From Campylobacter concisus (GTDB lineage: Bacteria > Campylobacterota > Campylobacteria > Campylobacterales > Campylobacteraceae): a stretch of 64,000 nt of DNA. Positions 43,809 to 52,686 of the stretch are shown here, in pieces; positions within the stretch are counted from its first letter, which is position 1; each line of letters begins with the position of its first letter. The position numbers and the translations under genes were made by a program. Location: NCBI RefSeq assembly GCF_003048875.2, contig NZ_CP049264.1, positions 1,922,001 through 1,986,000 on the forward strand, in the 5' to 3' direction. The notes beneath the pieces are model-generated. The model saw only the letters and a program-made list of their open reading frames with translations. It did not search any database and was not told the origin of the DNA.

Positions 43809-43836
43809 CTCCTTAAATTTTCACAAGGAGAAAGAG

Positions 43837-44127
43837 ATGAAAAAATCACTTTTAGTTTTAACTACTCTTGGCTTTGCACTAAGCCTAAACGCTGCAGATC
43901 TTACAGATACTTGCAAGTCTTACTTCTCAGACATCGACAAAATGGTCGAAGCTTACAAACAAGCTGGTCAAGAGCAACAAGTAAAAATGTATGAAGATCA
44001 AAAGAAACAATCAATGGATCAACTAGCTTCTTTACCAAAAGAGCAACAAGACGCTACTTGCAAACAAGCTAAAGAGATGTTTGCTCAAGTAATGGATCAA
44101 ATGAAAAAACAAGGTCTTTTAAAATAA
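43837..44127 (+). CDS. small periplasmic protein of unknown function
   Basis: This 96-residue protein has a clear signal peptide (MKKSLLVLTTLGFALSLNAA, cut after about residue 19-20). The mature part is helical, Gln- and Lys-rich, with one cysteine near each end (DTCKSYF and DATCKQAK) that could form a disulfide. No family is recognised. A strong ribosome site (AAGGAG), its own TATAAT promoter and a tight terminator suggest good expression as a single-gene unit. Confidence 0.75.
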   Translation: MKKSLLVLTTLGFALSLNAADLTDTCKSYFSDIDKMVEAYKQAGQEQQVKMYEDQKKQSMDQLASLPKEQQDATCKQAKEMFAQVMDQMKKQGLLK

Positions 44128-44135
44128 ACCTTCAC

Positions 44136-44156
44136 GTGGCTAGGCTCTCTAGCCAC
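44136..44156. terminator. bidirectional terminator
   Basis: Perfect 8-bp stem GTGGCTAG / CTAGCCAC with a 5-base loop, between converging genes. Confidence 0.78.
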
Positions 44157-44165
44157 TCTACAAAT

Positions 44166-44396
44166 TTAACTCTCTTTTTTACATAAATTTTGCGCGATCT
44201 TTGCAACAGACGGCGAAACTAGCAAAAGCACAGGATACGCTACTACAAAGGCTTTTACATAAGCGATTAGCCAAATTTTCACAAAGCCATCAACAAAGCC
44301 AAGGTTTAGATACGTCAGCACAAATGACATAAAAAATGCCATAAATGCTGACATTATAAACGCAAAAACATATCTATAAAATTTCGCTGGTATCAT
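44166..44396 (-). CDS. DUF2798-like small membrane protein
   Basis: This 76-residue protein has two hydrophobic helices (FAFIMSAFMAFFMSFVLTYL and IAYVKAFVVAYPVLLLV) with a short loop between them, the pattern of DUF2798 proteins. Function is unknown. It overlaps the upstream oxidoreductase gene by 4 bases (ATGA), so the two are translated together. Confidence 0.75.
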   Translation of the reverse strand: MIPAKFYRYVFAFIMSAFMAFFMSFVLTYLNLGFVDGFVKIWLIAYVKAFVVAYPVLLLVSPSVAKIAQNLCKKES

Positions 44397-44953
44397 AAAA
44401 TTTTACCTATCAGCTCCTCTAGCCTCTTTGCATGATCAAGCGCCTTTTGCCTCATCAAAGCAAGCTTTGCCTCATCGTGCCTACTCTGATATGATAGCCC
44501 TCCGCTATAAACATAGCCTGCAAACTCCATTCCACACATATTTGCTAACGCCTTAAGTGGAGGCAAAAACTCCTCTATCTCATAGCGCTGAAGTGCCTCT
44601 TTTTTATAAAGCTCCTCAGGCGCGCCAGAGGTAAATGAAAGCACTAGCTTTTTGCCATGTAGCTTATCTCCCTTGCTGCCGTGAGAGAAGTCATGAACTA
44701 GCACATCTTCAAGCCACTTTTGTAAAAGTGATGGCACGCCGTACCAGAAAAATGGATAAACAAGCACGATCACATCAGCTTTTACTAGCTTTTCTTGCTC
44801 GGCTTTTACATCGATAGCGTAGTTTTTATAAAGCTCACTTAGTATGTCAAATTTAGCCTCTGGCAGGTGCTTTTTTAGCTCGCCCAAGATGATCTTATTC
44901 GCAAATGAATTTTCAAGGTCGGTGTGACCTGATACGACTAAAATTTCACTCAT
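44393..44953 (-). CDS. NAD(P)H-dependent flavoprotein oxidoreductase (flavodoxin-like fold)
   Basis: This 186-residue protein belongs to the MdaB/KefF/NQO-like family. It starts ILVVSGHTDLENSFANKI, the FMN/FAD phosphate-binding loop, and has VLVYPFFWYGVPSLLQKWLEDV, the second conserved stretch. Such enzymes reduce quinones or similar acceptors by two electrons. A ribosome site (AAGGGG) precedes the ATG, and the stop overlaps the DUF2798 gene. The substrate is unknown. Confidence 0.85.
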   Translation of the reverse strand: MSEILVVSGHTDLENSFANKIILGELKKHLPEAKFDILSELYKNYAIDVKAEQEKLVKADVIVLVYPFFWYGVPSLLQKWLEDVLVHDFSHGSKGDKLHGKKLVLSFTSGAPEELYKKEALQRYEIEEFLPPLKALANMCGMEFAGYVYSGGLSYQSRHDEAKLALMRQKALDHAKRLEELIGKIL

Positions 44954-44968
44954 TTTTGCCCCTTAAAT

Positions 44969-46530
44969 TTACTTGCAAACAAAGCTACTTGCCTTGCTAG
45001 TATCACCACCCACGTAAGTAGCCACCTTTGGATACGCACACACTAAAAATTCCTTGCCAGCGTAGGTCCTACTTTTTGCTAGCATGCTCTTTGGCGCTTC
45101 GCCCTTTTCGTGCCACGCTTCAAGCGCGCCTAAAGGATCCACGTCATCTATGCCGTTGCCGCCACCGCAGTGGTTCATCCCAGGTAGCGCAAAAAATGCC
45201 GCGAAATTTTGGCTATTTTCATTATCAGCCTCTAGCTTTTTAAACCAATCCCTTTGATCTTTTGCCGAGAAAACTGGGTCTGAGACGCCAGTTACTATGA
45301 TGAGCTTACCGCCATTTGCGCTAAATGTGCTAAGGCTTGTTGAGATAGCGTCATTTATCGCTGCGGTTTCGAAAGTCTTTGGCGTGTCTTTGTCAAAGTC
45401 AAAATTTATCGTGTCAAAATTTGGCTGCGCTGGCGTTAAAAAGTAGTAATTCACCGAGCCGCTTGAAAGCGTGATATTTCTAGCGTTTGGCTTAGCACTT
45501 TGTGAGTCGCCCAGCTTCCACTGCCTCCAGCCCTCAGCGCTCACTCCTGAGTCATAAAACCAGCCACTATAAATTTGCTCGCCCTTGCTGTTTTTGGCTC
45601 CGTTAAAGATTTTCTCTATCGCCTCTATCTTTTGCTTATCTAAATTTAGACTTTTTGGATCAAATTTGCACGCTTCCCACGCATTGATGATCCCATCTTT
45701 TAGTCCGTCTAAGGCGTCACATTTTTCTAGTACAGCGTGGCTTAGCTTGTCAAGGTCGTCCTGCGTTAGGGCATTTGCAAAAATTTTCTCGCCTTTTTCA
45801 TTTTTCGGAGCTATCTTCATAAGAGCTTGGTTGTCCCACTGCTGAGCGATCGCCGCGCGAGATAGCCTAAAGCCAGGGTTTGCAGCGATGACGCCGTCAA
45901 ATTCTAGCGGATAGCGCTGGGCTGCGATTAGTGCTGCCCTGCCGCCATTTGAACAGCCCATAAAGTAGCTATGTTTTGGCTTTTTGGCGTATGCGGCGGC
46001 TAAAATTTGCTTAGCTGCGTCCGTGACCTTGCCGATCGCCTGATAGGCATAGTCTAGCCTTGCTTGTTGATCTAGCCCAAACTCAGCCGTTGGCTCTGGG
46101 TGTCCTGAGTTTGTAGTAACTACCGCGTAGCCTCTAAGAAATGCTGGCGTGGCTGTGCTTGTGCGTATCGGCACTGCGCCAAGAGCAGGCGCTACAAAGC
46201 CGTCCATACCGCCTCCGCCTTGAAACAAAAACTTCTCATTCCACTGCTCTGGCAGCCTTAGCTCGTAATCAATCGCATACTCTTTGCCATCACTTCCAGT
46301 GCGCTTATATAGTTTGCCATGCACCACGCAGTGAGACTTTGCTTTGATAGTGTTTTTACTGCCACCAGTTAGCGCAGACATCCTATCGGCTGAAATTTCG
46401 CCGCTCTCACTCCGCATCTATCATCTCGTTATGTAAGATTTTCACATCTTTTAAACTCGCACCCTGCCTTATCAAGGGCAAATACCGCACTGCCAAAAAG
46501 TGCCAAGGCAAAAAAGTGAAATTTTTTCAT
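44969..46530 (-). pseudogene. tannase/feruloyl-esterase-family protein, N-terminus broken by two frameshifts
   Basis: From an ATG at 46530 (AGGA upstream) the frame encodes a signal peptide, MKKFHFFALALFGSAVFALD, then shifts. An extra base in the TTTT run at 46449-46452 and another at 46412-46413 move the frame twice; removing both restores DVKILHNEMIDASESGEIS. The 482-residue body from 46417 is intact, with the tannase CS/HC motif: GCSNGGRAALIAAQ (catalytic Ser), TGVSDPVFS (Asp), and MNHCGGG (His). As sequenced, no exported product is made, unless these are sequencing errors. Intact relatives hydrolyse gallate or hydroxycinnamate esters. The gene ends 16 bases before the flavoprotein gene. 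Confidence 0.8.
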
Positions 46531-46537
46531 AGCTATC

Positions 46538-47218
46538 CTAAAATTTTACCTTGCTAAATGAGGTCTCATTTTTTAAACCAAAGCCGTCAAATTCATCTAT
46601 CAGCCCAGCTCGCTCTTTAGCGTAAGCCTTGTAGTTTTCGCTGTGGCGGTAGCTCTCAAAGCTAGCTTCGTCTTTATAAATTTCAACCAGCACCCACTTG
46701 TTAGGCGCGTCTTTTTGACTAAAGGCAAACTGCGCGTAAGCTCCCTCATCTACGCTTTTTTGCATATATTTTTTCACTAGCTTTTCAAATTTCGCATCAC
46801 TCTTTGCCAAAAGGCTTAAATTTGTGATGTGAAAGTAGCTATCTTTTAGGCGCTCTGGGGTTAAATTTTTAGAAAAAGTAGCCCGTTTTTTCAAGCTTAA
46901 AGCCTTTTTGCTAGCCAAAATTTCAGCACTCGCACTTGCAAATTTCTTATAGTGCGCCGAGCTTAGATGCTTTTTATAAGCCGCCTCGTCCTTGTAAAAC
47001 TCAAGCACGTAAAATAGCTCTGGCTTGCTCTTTGCACTCGCAAAAAAGATCGCCTGCGTGTCTGGCTCGCTCTTTGAGCTTAGTATATTTTCCCTGCCAA
47101 GCTGCTTTAACAAAGTCTTGTTATTTGGCGTCGCAAGCAGCTCCTGCAAGCTCACTTTCGCCTCCGCCCCAAAGGCAAAAGCCGCCAAAACCGCTAGTAA
47201 AAATAGCTTTTTAAACAT
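46538..47218 (-). CDS. exported protein with two ABM (quinol monooxygenase-like) domains
   Basis: The ATG at 47218 (AAGGA 6 bases upstream) gives 226 residues; a TTG codon just before is unlikely. A signal peptide (FKKLFLLAVLAAFAFGAEA) is followed by two related alpha-beta domains. Each has the ABM pattern of an aromatic strand plus EFYKDEAAYKKHLSSAHYKKF or EIYKDEASFESYRHSENYKA. YgiN-type ABM proteins act on quinols or antibiotics in the cytoplasm; here export is predicted, so the role is open. It lies 7 bases upstream of the esterase start and is probably in the same operon. Confidence 0.78.
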   Translation of the reverse strand: MFKKLFLLAVLAAFAFGAEAKVSLQELLATPNNKTLLKQLGRENILSSKSEPDTQAIFFASAKSKPELFYVLEFYKDEAAYKKHLSSAHYKKFASASAEILASKKALSLKKRATFSKNLTPERLKDSYFHITNLSLLAKSDAKFEKLVKKYMQKSVDEGAYAQFAFSQKDAPNKWVLVEIYKDEASFESYRHSENYKAYAKERAGLIDEFDGFGLKNETSFSKVKF

Positions 47219-47230
47219 CAAATTTCCTTA

Positions 47231-47689
47231 TCATTTTGCCTTTTTCATATCAGCCTTAGCTTTTATCTCTTCTGCGCCTTTTAGGTCAAGCTGTGCTTTT
47301 TTAAAGGCTTTACGTGCTTTTTCTAAGCGGTTAGAGTTTTTGACACTTGGGTTATCAGCATAGGCTTTTTCTGCCTCTTCAAGTTCAAATTCCCTTTTAC
47401 CATAGTTCATTTGTGCTTTTTCAAGGTTATTTGTAGCTTTATCACCGCCTAGTAGCTCAGCCTTTGATGTGACCTTACCAGTGACTGGGTTTCTACCGAT
47501 AGTCATATCTAGTTCGCGTTTAGCTCTAGCAGCGGTTCCGCGATTAACAAAACACTCTTTTTTTCCTCCAATTAGTGTGCCGCCTATATCAAGCGGTAAA
47601 TTTTTTGGATCACTGCAATCAACCTCTTCTTTTGCATAGCCAAATGTAGCTCCCAGAGCCGCTACTACCAATAAATTTATAAATTTCAT
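47231..47689 (-). CDS. exported helical protein of unknown function
   Basis: The ATG at 47689 has AAGGAG 7 bases upstream; codons before it overlap the preceding gene and are not needed. The 152-residue product has a signal peptide (MKFINLLVVAALGATFGYAK), then two cysteines (DCSDP and KECFVNRG) that may pair, and a Lys/Glu/Ala-rich C-terminal half likely to form a coiled coil (NRLEKARKAFKKAQLDLKGA). No family is recognised. It lies between the two tannase-family genes and is probably co-transcribed with them. Confidence 0.7.
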   Translation of the reverse strand: MKFINLLVVAALGATFGYAKEEVDCSDPKNLPLDIGGTLIGGKKECFVNRGTAARAKRELDMTIGRNPVTGKVTSKAELLGGDKATNNLEKAQMNYGKREFELEEAEKAYADNPSVKNSNRLEKARKAFKKAQLDLKGAEEIKAKADMKKAK

Positions 47690-47738
47690 TTTACTCTCCT
47701 TGAAAATTTTAAAATTTCTCATACTTTCTCCTTTAAAT

Positions 47739-49175
47739 TTATCTCTCAACCACTCTTTTCATCCAAGCAAAAAGCTCGTCTAGGTCGTAATCGCCGCCGT
47801 GTCCTTGCCCCCATACCGCTTCGAAATCAACCTCCTTGCCAGCATTTTTAAGCGAAAGTGCGAGCATTGCAGGCACGGCAAGGGCTAGGTCGGTGTCGTT
47901 TGTCCCCTGCCTTATGCGGTAAAATTTCGCCGCCTCTTCGTTTTTAGTGTAGTTCATCGCATTCATCATCTTTATGACGCTAGCCTTAGCCATCTCGCCC
48001 TCGCTTCGCTCTTTTGCAAATTTAGTAAAGTGCTTTGCAGGCGTTTTGCTATCGCCAAAAAGGTCGTTTTCAGTATTTTCTAGCCCAAGGCCGTCAAAGG
48101 CAACCACCGTTTTGGCGCGTTTTAGCGAAGCGATGAAGTCTTCAAATTTGAATGTATATCCAAGCGAGCAGCCCTGCGTGTCAAGAGTTATAAATTTAGG
48201 CGTGAGCGTGCTTTTGTCGCTGCTTTTTGTAGCGGTAAATGCCTTTGAGACAAGAGCGCTTATATACTCTTTGAAGCTGCCCTCGCCATTTTCATCAAGG
48301 CTTAGCACGTGGCCTTTGGCGTCTTTTAAATTTAGCGAGTTTAGATAGGCTGGAAATTTACTCTTTAGCTCGCGTGAGAGCTCTTTTTGCATGGCATTTA
48401 GCTCGCCTGTGATCATCTTTGGCTTTTTGCTTCTGTCGTTAAAAGTGCTCGCATCAAAGCTTGCAAAATCAATCCTTTCAAATTTATCCAAATCCCCAAA
48501 CATCCACTCATACGCCTCGTCCTCATGCTCTAAATTTGTAACAGGGCAGTAGGCTGAGACGGCATAAATTTGATCGTCCGCCTTTGCAGCGCCTAGCTCT
48601 TTAAGATATGGCTCATACTCTTTTGCCCCTGCGCTAGTGCCAAGAAGTGCCGACATAGCGCCGCCTGCACTCGTACCGTTTGAGATGATCTTATTTGCGT
48701 CGCCTGGCATAAATTTGTCGTTAAATTTAAGATATCTAACGGCTGCTTTTAGATCGACTATCATGGCTGGCGCTTTGCCGATAAATTTCTCGCCATCTTT
48801 TAGCGTCCTGCCCCTAGCGCCAACGCTTGCCACGACGTAGCCTCTAAGAAGCGCTTCAAGGGTGGCATTTGGCTTTTCGTTTTTAATTTCTGGCTTTTGG
48901 GGTTTGGCTGGCATGTAGCCGCCTATGCCATTTGGCATAAAAATAGCCCCTTTTTGGTCACTAAATTTACCCTCTGGCACGTAGAAATTTAGCACCTCAT
49001 AGTCGCTAGCTGGCTTTGCCACATAGACTATGCCTTCATATGCTCTAAATTTAAGCGTCCTCTCGCCAACTTGCACGCTTTTTAGCTCAAATTTCTTTTC
49101 ATCAAATTTAAGCTCGCCGCCAAAGCAAGCGCCTACCAAACAAACCCCTAAAATAGCAACTCTAACGCATTTCAT
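47739..49175 (-). CDS. tannase, subtype B (exported alpha/beta hydrolase)
   Basis: This 478-residue protein has a signal peptide (MKCVRVAILGVCLVGACFGG). The nucleophile elbow is SNGTSAGGAMSALLG, preceded by VASVGARGR, and the C-terminal GQGHGGDYDLDELFAWM supplies the catalytic His. This pattern matches the Lactobacillus-type (subtype B) tannases that hydrolyse galloyl esters. It is unrelated in detail to the CS/HC-type esterase at 44969. The ATG has AAAGG upstream. The substrate is inferred from family only. Confidence 0.82.
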   Translation of the reverse strand: MKCVRVAILGVCLVGACFGGELKFDEKKFELKSVQVGERTLKFRAYEGIVYVAKPASDYEVLNFYVPEGKFSDQKGAIFMPNGIGGYMPAKPQKPEIKNEKPNATLEALLRGYVVASVGARGRTLKDGEKFIGKAPAMIVDLKAAVRYLKFNDKFMPGDANKIISNGTSAGGAMSALLGTSAGAKEYEPYLKELGAAKADDQIYAVSAYCPVTNLEHEDEAYEWMFGDLDKFERIDFASFDASTFNDRSKKPKMITGELNAMQKELSRELKSKFPAYLNSLNLKDAKGHVLSLDENGEGSFKEYISALVSKAFTATKSSDKSTLTPKFITLDTQGCSLGYTFKFEDFIASLKRAKTVVAFDGLGLENTENDLFGDSKTPAKHFTKFAKERSEGEMAKASVIKMMNAMNYTKNEEAAKFYRIRQGTNDTDLALAVPAMLALSLKNAGKEVDFEAVWGQGHGGDYDLDELFAWMKRVVER

Positions 49176-49245
49176 GATCTGCCTTTTTATTTTGTCCTAC
49201 TTTTTGTTTCGCCAGCCTTGGCGTAGGCTACCAAGGTTTTAGCGC

Positions 49246-50016
49246 CTAGTTATCTTTTGGCTTATACTTGACCGCATAGTCAAATTTAGGCTGGTGCAGC
49301 GAAAACTCAAAGCTATCTCTATCGACCGCGCCAACGCAGTAATGGCTATCATAAAGGCGAAGCAAAAACTCCGCCATCTGCTCGCTCGTGTGATACTTTT
49401 TAAACGCCTTGTCGTAGTCGTAGCTCTCTTTGCTAGTTGCCACCATGCCAAATTCTGTCTTTGTGGCAGCAGGGGCTAGCACTTTTGCTTGCATCTTTGC
49501 CTGTTTATCCTGTGCTAGCTCGTGGTAAAGTCCCTCGCTAAAGGCACTTACGAAAAATTTGCTAGCGCAGTATGTGACGGCGTTTGGCACGATTTTATAG
49601 CCACCTATTGAAGAGATGTTTATAAGCTGCGTATCTTTGTCTTTATACTTTTTAGTAAAGAGCGTTGAGAGCGTCACAAGAGCGATGATGTTTAAATTTA
49701 TCATCTGAGTGATCTTGTCTAAATTTTGCTCGCCGACCTTGTTATAGTCGCCAAAGCCAGCGTTGTTTATAAGCGCTTTTAGCTCAAATTTTTCTAAATT
49801 ACGCCAAAGAGAAAGGGCATTTTCTTGCTTTGAGAGGTCGCAAAGCTCTATCACGACATCGACATTTGCAAATTTAGCTATCTCGCTTTTTAGCTCTTCT
49901 AAAAGCTCGCCACGTCTTGCGATAAGGATCAAATTCTCCCCACGCCTTGCAAATGCCTTTGCCGCGGCCGCTCCTATGCCTGAGCTTGCCCCAGTGATCA
50001 CTATATATTTTTTCAT
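49246..50016 (-). CDS. short-chain dehydrogenase/reductase
   Basis: This 256-residue classical SDR has the nucleotide-binding motif TGASSGIGAA, the structural NNAG (INNAGFG), the active-site Ser and YxxxK (ISSIGGYKIVPNAVTYCASK), and PAATKTEF. It should oxidise or reduce an alcohol/carbonyl with NAD(P)H. It overlaps the upstream oxidoreductase gene by 4 bases and has AGGAGGA before its ATG. The substrate is unknown. Confidence 0.9.
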   Translation of the reverse strand: MKKYIVITGASSGIGAAAAKAFARRGENLILIARRGELLEELKSEIAKFANVDVVIELCDLSKQENALSLWRNLEKFELKALINNAGFGDYNKVGEQNLDKITQMINLNIIALVTLSTLFTKKYKDKDTQLINISSIGGYKIVPNAVTYCASKFFVSAFSEGLYHELAQDKQAKMQAKVLAPAATKTEFGMVATSKESYDYDKAFKKYHTSEQMAEFLLRLYDSHYCVGAVDRDSFEFSLHQPKFDYAVKYKPKDN

Positions 50017-50654
50017 TTTGTAAATTCCTCCGGACTATAAATTTTTACACCTTCGCTGTGGTCATCTTGTGCTACTTGCACGATCACTTTAGCGATATCA
50101 GCCGCCCTCATCGGACGATACTCGTCAAAAAAACCTTTTGGGATAAATTTAAACGCCTTTATCGCTAGATACTCGCCAAGCCTAAAGTCCTTTCTCTCAG
50201 CCTCGATAAGTGGCAGTCTGGCGATGTGAAATGAGCTATATCCAAGCTCTTTTATCTTTGCTTCTGCTTGACCTTTTGCCTTTAGGTAGAACGAGCCTGA
50301 CTTTCTGTTTGCGCCTGCTGCTGAGAGCAAGACAAAGCGTTTTGCGCCACACTCCAAGCCAAATTTGGCGAAATTTATCGGATAGGTCACATCGACTTTG
50401 TAAAACTGCTCTTTGTGCTTTGCCGCTTTCATCGTCGTGCCAAGCGCGCAAAAAACATCATCAGCGATAAATGGCACCTCATCTTTAAAATCATCAAAAT
50501 TTACTATCTTTACTTCAAGCTTTTCATGGGTAAATTCTAGCTCATGCCTAACAAGGGCGACCACCTTGTTGTAGTGCTCACTCTCGCAAAGACCCTTTAA
50601 AATTTCACTTCCCACAGCGCCGCTGGCTCCTGCTATAAGGGCGACTTTTTTCAT
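50013..50654 (-). CDS. NAD(P)-binding oxidoreductase, atypical SDR (HTATIP2-like)
   Basis: This 213-residue protein starts ALIAGASGAVGSEILKGL, an N-terminal Rossmann motif, and has DVFCALGTTMKAA and FVLLSAAGANRKSGSFYLKAK as in HTATIP2/YwnB-type proteins. It probably binds NADPH. It is followed by the SDR gene with a 4-base overlap and preceded at 29 bases by the alcohol dehydrogenase gene, so the three may form one transcript. Confidence 0.85.
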   Translation of the reverse strand: MKKVALIAGASGAVGSEILKGLCESEHYNKVVALVRHELEFTHEKLEVKIVNFDDFKDEVPFIADDVFCALGTTMKAAKHKEQFYKVDVTYPINFAKFGLECGAKRFVLLSAAGANRKSGSFYLKAKGQAEAKIKELGYSSFHIARLPLIEAERKDFRLGEYLAIKAFKFIPKGFFDEYRPMRAADIAKVIVQVAQDDHSEGVKIYSPEEFTK

Positions 50655-50683
50655 GTTTATCCTTTGTAAATTTTGGATAAATT

Positions 50684-51754
50684 CTATCTCGCTAAGGCAA
50701 AAATTTCGCTTATGGCCTCTTTTGTATAAATTTGCTCCAAGCCCCTGCCCTTGGCGTAGTCATAAACTAGCGCCATGATCTCGTCTAAATTTGACTCATC
50801 AACGCCGATTTCGATGAGGCTTGTTGGCGTGCCGATCTTGCTAAACCACTCTTTTAGCTTTTTAATAGCCTCGTCTGCGTCATCTACGCCAAAAATTTCT
50901 TTGCCAAAGCGTTTAAATGCCTTTAAATTTCTACTCTTATACCACTTCATCCAAGCTGGCATCACTACACTTAGCCCAGCCCCGTGTGCGCAATCAACCA
51001 CCGCACCTATGGCGTGCTCGATCATGTGGTTTGGATATGAGTAACCAGCCGTGCCAACGTAAGTTAGGCCATTTAGCGCCATCGTAGCAGCCCAAGCAAA
51101 CTCGCTTCTAGCGTCATAGTTTTCTGGCTCTTTTAGTAAAATTTCAGTCGTTTTCATGACGGTTTTGATGTTTGCTTCGATGTATAAATTTATGATCTCA
51201 GGCTGAACGCTCGCCGTAAAGTAGCCCTCGATGCTGTGAGCGATGATGTCAGAGGCTGAATAGACCAAATACTCTTTGCTAACGCTTGCTTGAAGAAGCG
51301 GATTTACCACCGATACTTTTGGGTAAAGACAAGCGCCGTGCATGGCAAATTTCTCTTTTGTGGCTTCATTTGTGACGACTGCGCCGCCGTTCATCTCTGA
51401 GCCAGTTGCAGCAAGCGTGATGATATCAAAGATCATAAGCGCCTCTTTTGGACACTTGCCAGTAAAAAAGTCCCAAACGTCGCCGTTATATTTAACTCCA
51501 GCAGCCACTGCCTTGGCCGTGTCAAGCACCGAGCCGCCGCCTATGGCTAGCACGCTATCGACGCCTTGTTTTTTAGCTAAATTTATAGCCTCATTTACCT
51601 TGCTTAGCACTGGGTTTGACTTCACGCCGCCTATCTTGCAAAACTCGATGCCATTTGCGCTTAGGCTCTTTGTGGCAACGTCAAAAAGTCCGTTTTGCAT
51701 GATCCTGTCGCTGCCATAGATGATGAGCGTCTTTTTTGCGCCAAATTCTTTCAT
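50684..51754 (-). CDS. iron-containing alcohol dehydrogenase, N-terminus interrupted by a stop at codon 2
   Basis: The 356-residue frame has the family marks of the BDH-like group: coenzyme-binding AIGGGSVLDTAKAVAAG, metal ligands in ASDIIAHSIEGYF and NHMIEHAIGAVVDCAHGAG, and MPAWMKWY. The expected start is an ATG at 51829 behind AGGAG, but the second codon is TAA (51824-51826). After it the same frame continues NFSFLNPTKIEFGKDKEQNI, a normal N-terminus of this family. A single change such as CAA to TAA explains it. Only the internal ATG at 51754 remains, which would remove the first beta strand and lacks a good ribosome site. The gene may be inactive or poorly made. Confidence 0.82.
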   Translation of the reverse strand: MKEFGAKKTLIIYGSDRIMQNGLFDVATKSLSANGIEFCKIGGVKSNPVLSKVNEAINLAKKQGVDSVLAIGGGSVLDTAKAVAAGVKYNGDVWDFFTGKCPKEALMIFDIITLAATGSEMNGGAVVTNEATKEKFAMHGACLYPKVSVVNPLLQASVSKEYLVYSASDIIAHSIEGYFTASVQPEIINLYIEANIKTVMKTTEILLKEPENYDARSEFAWAATMALNGLTYVGTAGYSYPNHMIEHAIGAVVDCAHGAGLSVVMPAWMKWYKSRNLKAFKRFGKEIFGVDDADEAIKKLKEWFSKIGTPTSLIEIGVDESNLDEIMALVYDYAKGRGLEQIYTKEAISEIFALAR

Positions 51755-51914
51755 GTATTTGCCGATGTTTTGCTCTTTGTCTTTGCCAAATTCTATTTTA
51801 GTAGGGTTTAAAAAGCTGAAATTTTACATAGTTTTCTCCTTGTTTGCTTTTGTGATTTGGGGTAAATTTTAGTTAAATTTTCTTATTTTTAGCTATTTTT
51901 AGTCTTTGCTAAAT

Positions 51915-52589
51915 TTAGAAATTTCTTAGTCTGATAGGTAGTTTTGATGTGATCTTGTCTGGATCGAAGCTATTTTTTGGCTCGCCCATGTTGCCAAAAT
52001 TTTCGCCAGTGTTAAAGAATTTTTGTAAGAAATAATCCCCTCTATATCCAAGCTCGTAAAGTAGCCCTGACATCTCAGAGATATCCTTTTCGCTTAGCAA
52101 GTCCGCATGCACGGTCGTTCTAACTTCAAATTTAAAATTTATCTCAAGCAAGTATCTAAGCGTGGCGGCAAATTTTTCATATAAATTTGAGCCAGTTATG
52201 CCGATAAATTTCTCTTTTGGAGCTTTAAAATCAAGTGCGATATAGTCGATAAGCCCCTCATCTATCGCCTCTTTCAAGACGTCACGATATGAGCCATTAG
52301 TATCTACTTTTAAGCTAAAGCCACGCGCTTTGACCTCGCGTGCTAGCCTTAGAAAGAGAGGGTTTGCTGTGCATTCGCCGCCGCTAAAGACGATGCCATT
52401 TAGCTTGCCGACCCTGCGGTCTAAAAAGTCGCAAACTTCGCTAAAACTTATAGTGCCATTTGACTTTACAACCTCGATGTTGTAGCAGTATCCACAGCGC
52501 ATATTACACCCTGCAAACCAGATGACAGCTGCCACTTTGTCTGGATAGTCAAGCGTCGTAAATGGCGTTATACTAAAGACTTTTTGCAA
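51915..52589 (-). CDS. nrdG: anaerobic ribonucleotide reductase activating protein (radical SAM)
   Basis: This 224-residue protein has the radical-SAM cluster motif in AGCNMRCGYCYN (CxxxCxxC) and GIVFSGGECTANP for SAM binding. It makes the glycyl radical on the class III reductase. Its length is that of the Thermotoga-type activase rather than the shorter E. coli NrdG. The start is TTG at 52589 with AAGGG 7 bases upstream. A hairpin at 52611-52632 separates it from the small glycyl-loop gene, so its level may be set by attenuation. Confidence 0.9.
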   Translation of the reverse strand: MQKVFSITPFTTLDYPDKVAAVIWFAGCNMRCGYCYNIEVVKSNGTISFSEVCDFLDRRVGKLNGIVFSGGECTANPLFLRLAREVKARGFSLKVDTNGSYRDVLKEAIDEGLIDYIALDFKAPKEKFIGITGSNLYEKFAATLRYLLEINFKFEVRTTVHADLLSEKDISEMSGLLYELGYRGDYFLQKFFNTGENFGNMGEPKNSFDPDKITSKLPIRLRNF

Positions 52590-52610
52590 GTTTTGACCCT
52601 TTTTAAACTA

Positions 52611-52632
52611 AAAGGCACAGGAGCGTGCCTTT
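52611..52632. terminator. hairpin between the glycyl-loop gene and nrdG
   Basis: 8-bp stem AAAGGCAC / GTGCCTTT with a 6-base loop. It lies inside an apparent operon, so it may be a partial terminator. Confidence 0.65.
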
Positions 52633-52686
52633 GGTTTGCATTTTAGTTGATTTTTTTAAATTTATTCTTGTTTTTAGGCAAAAAAT

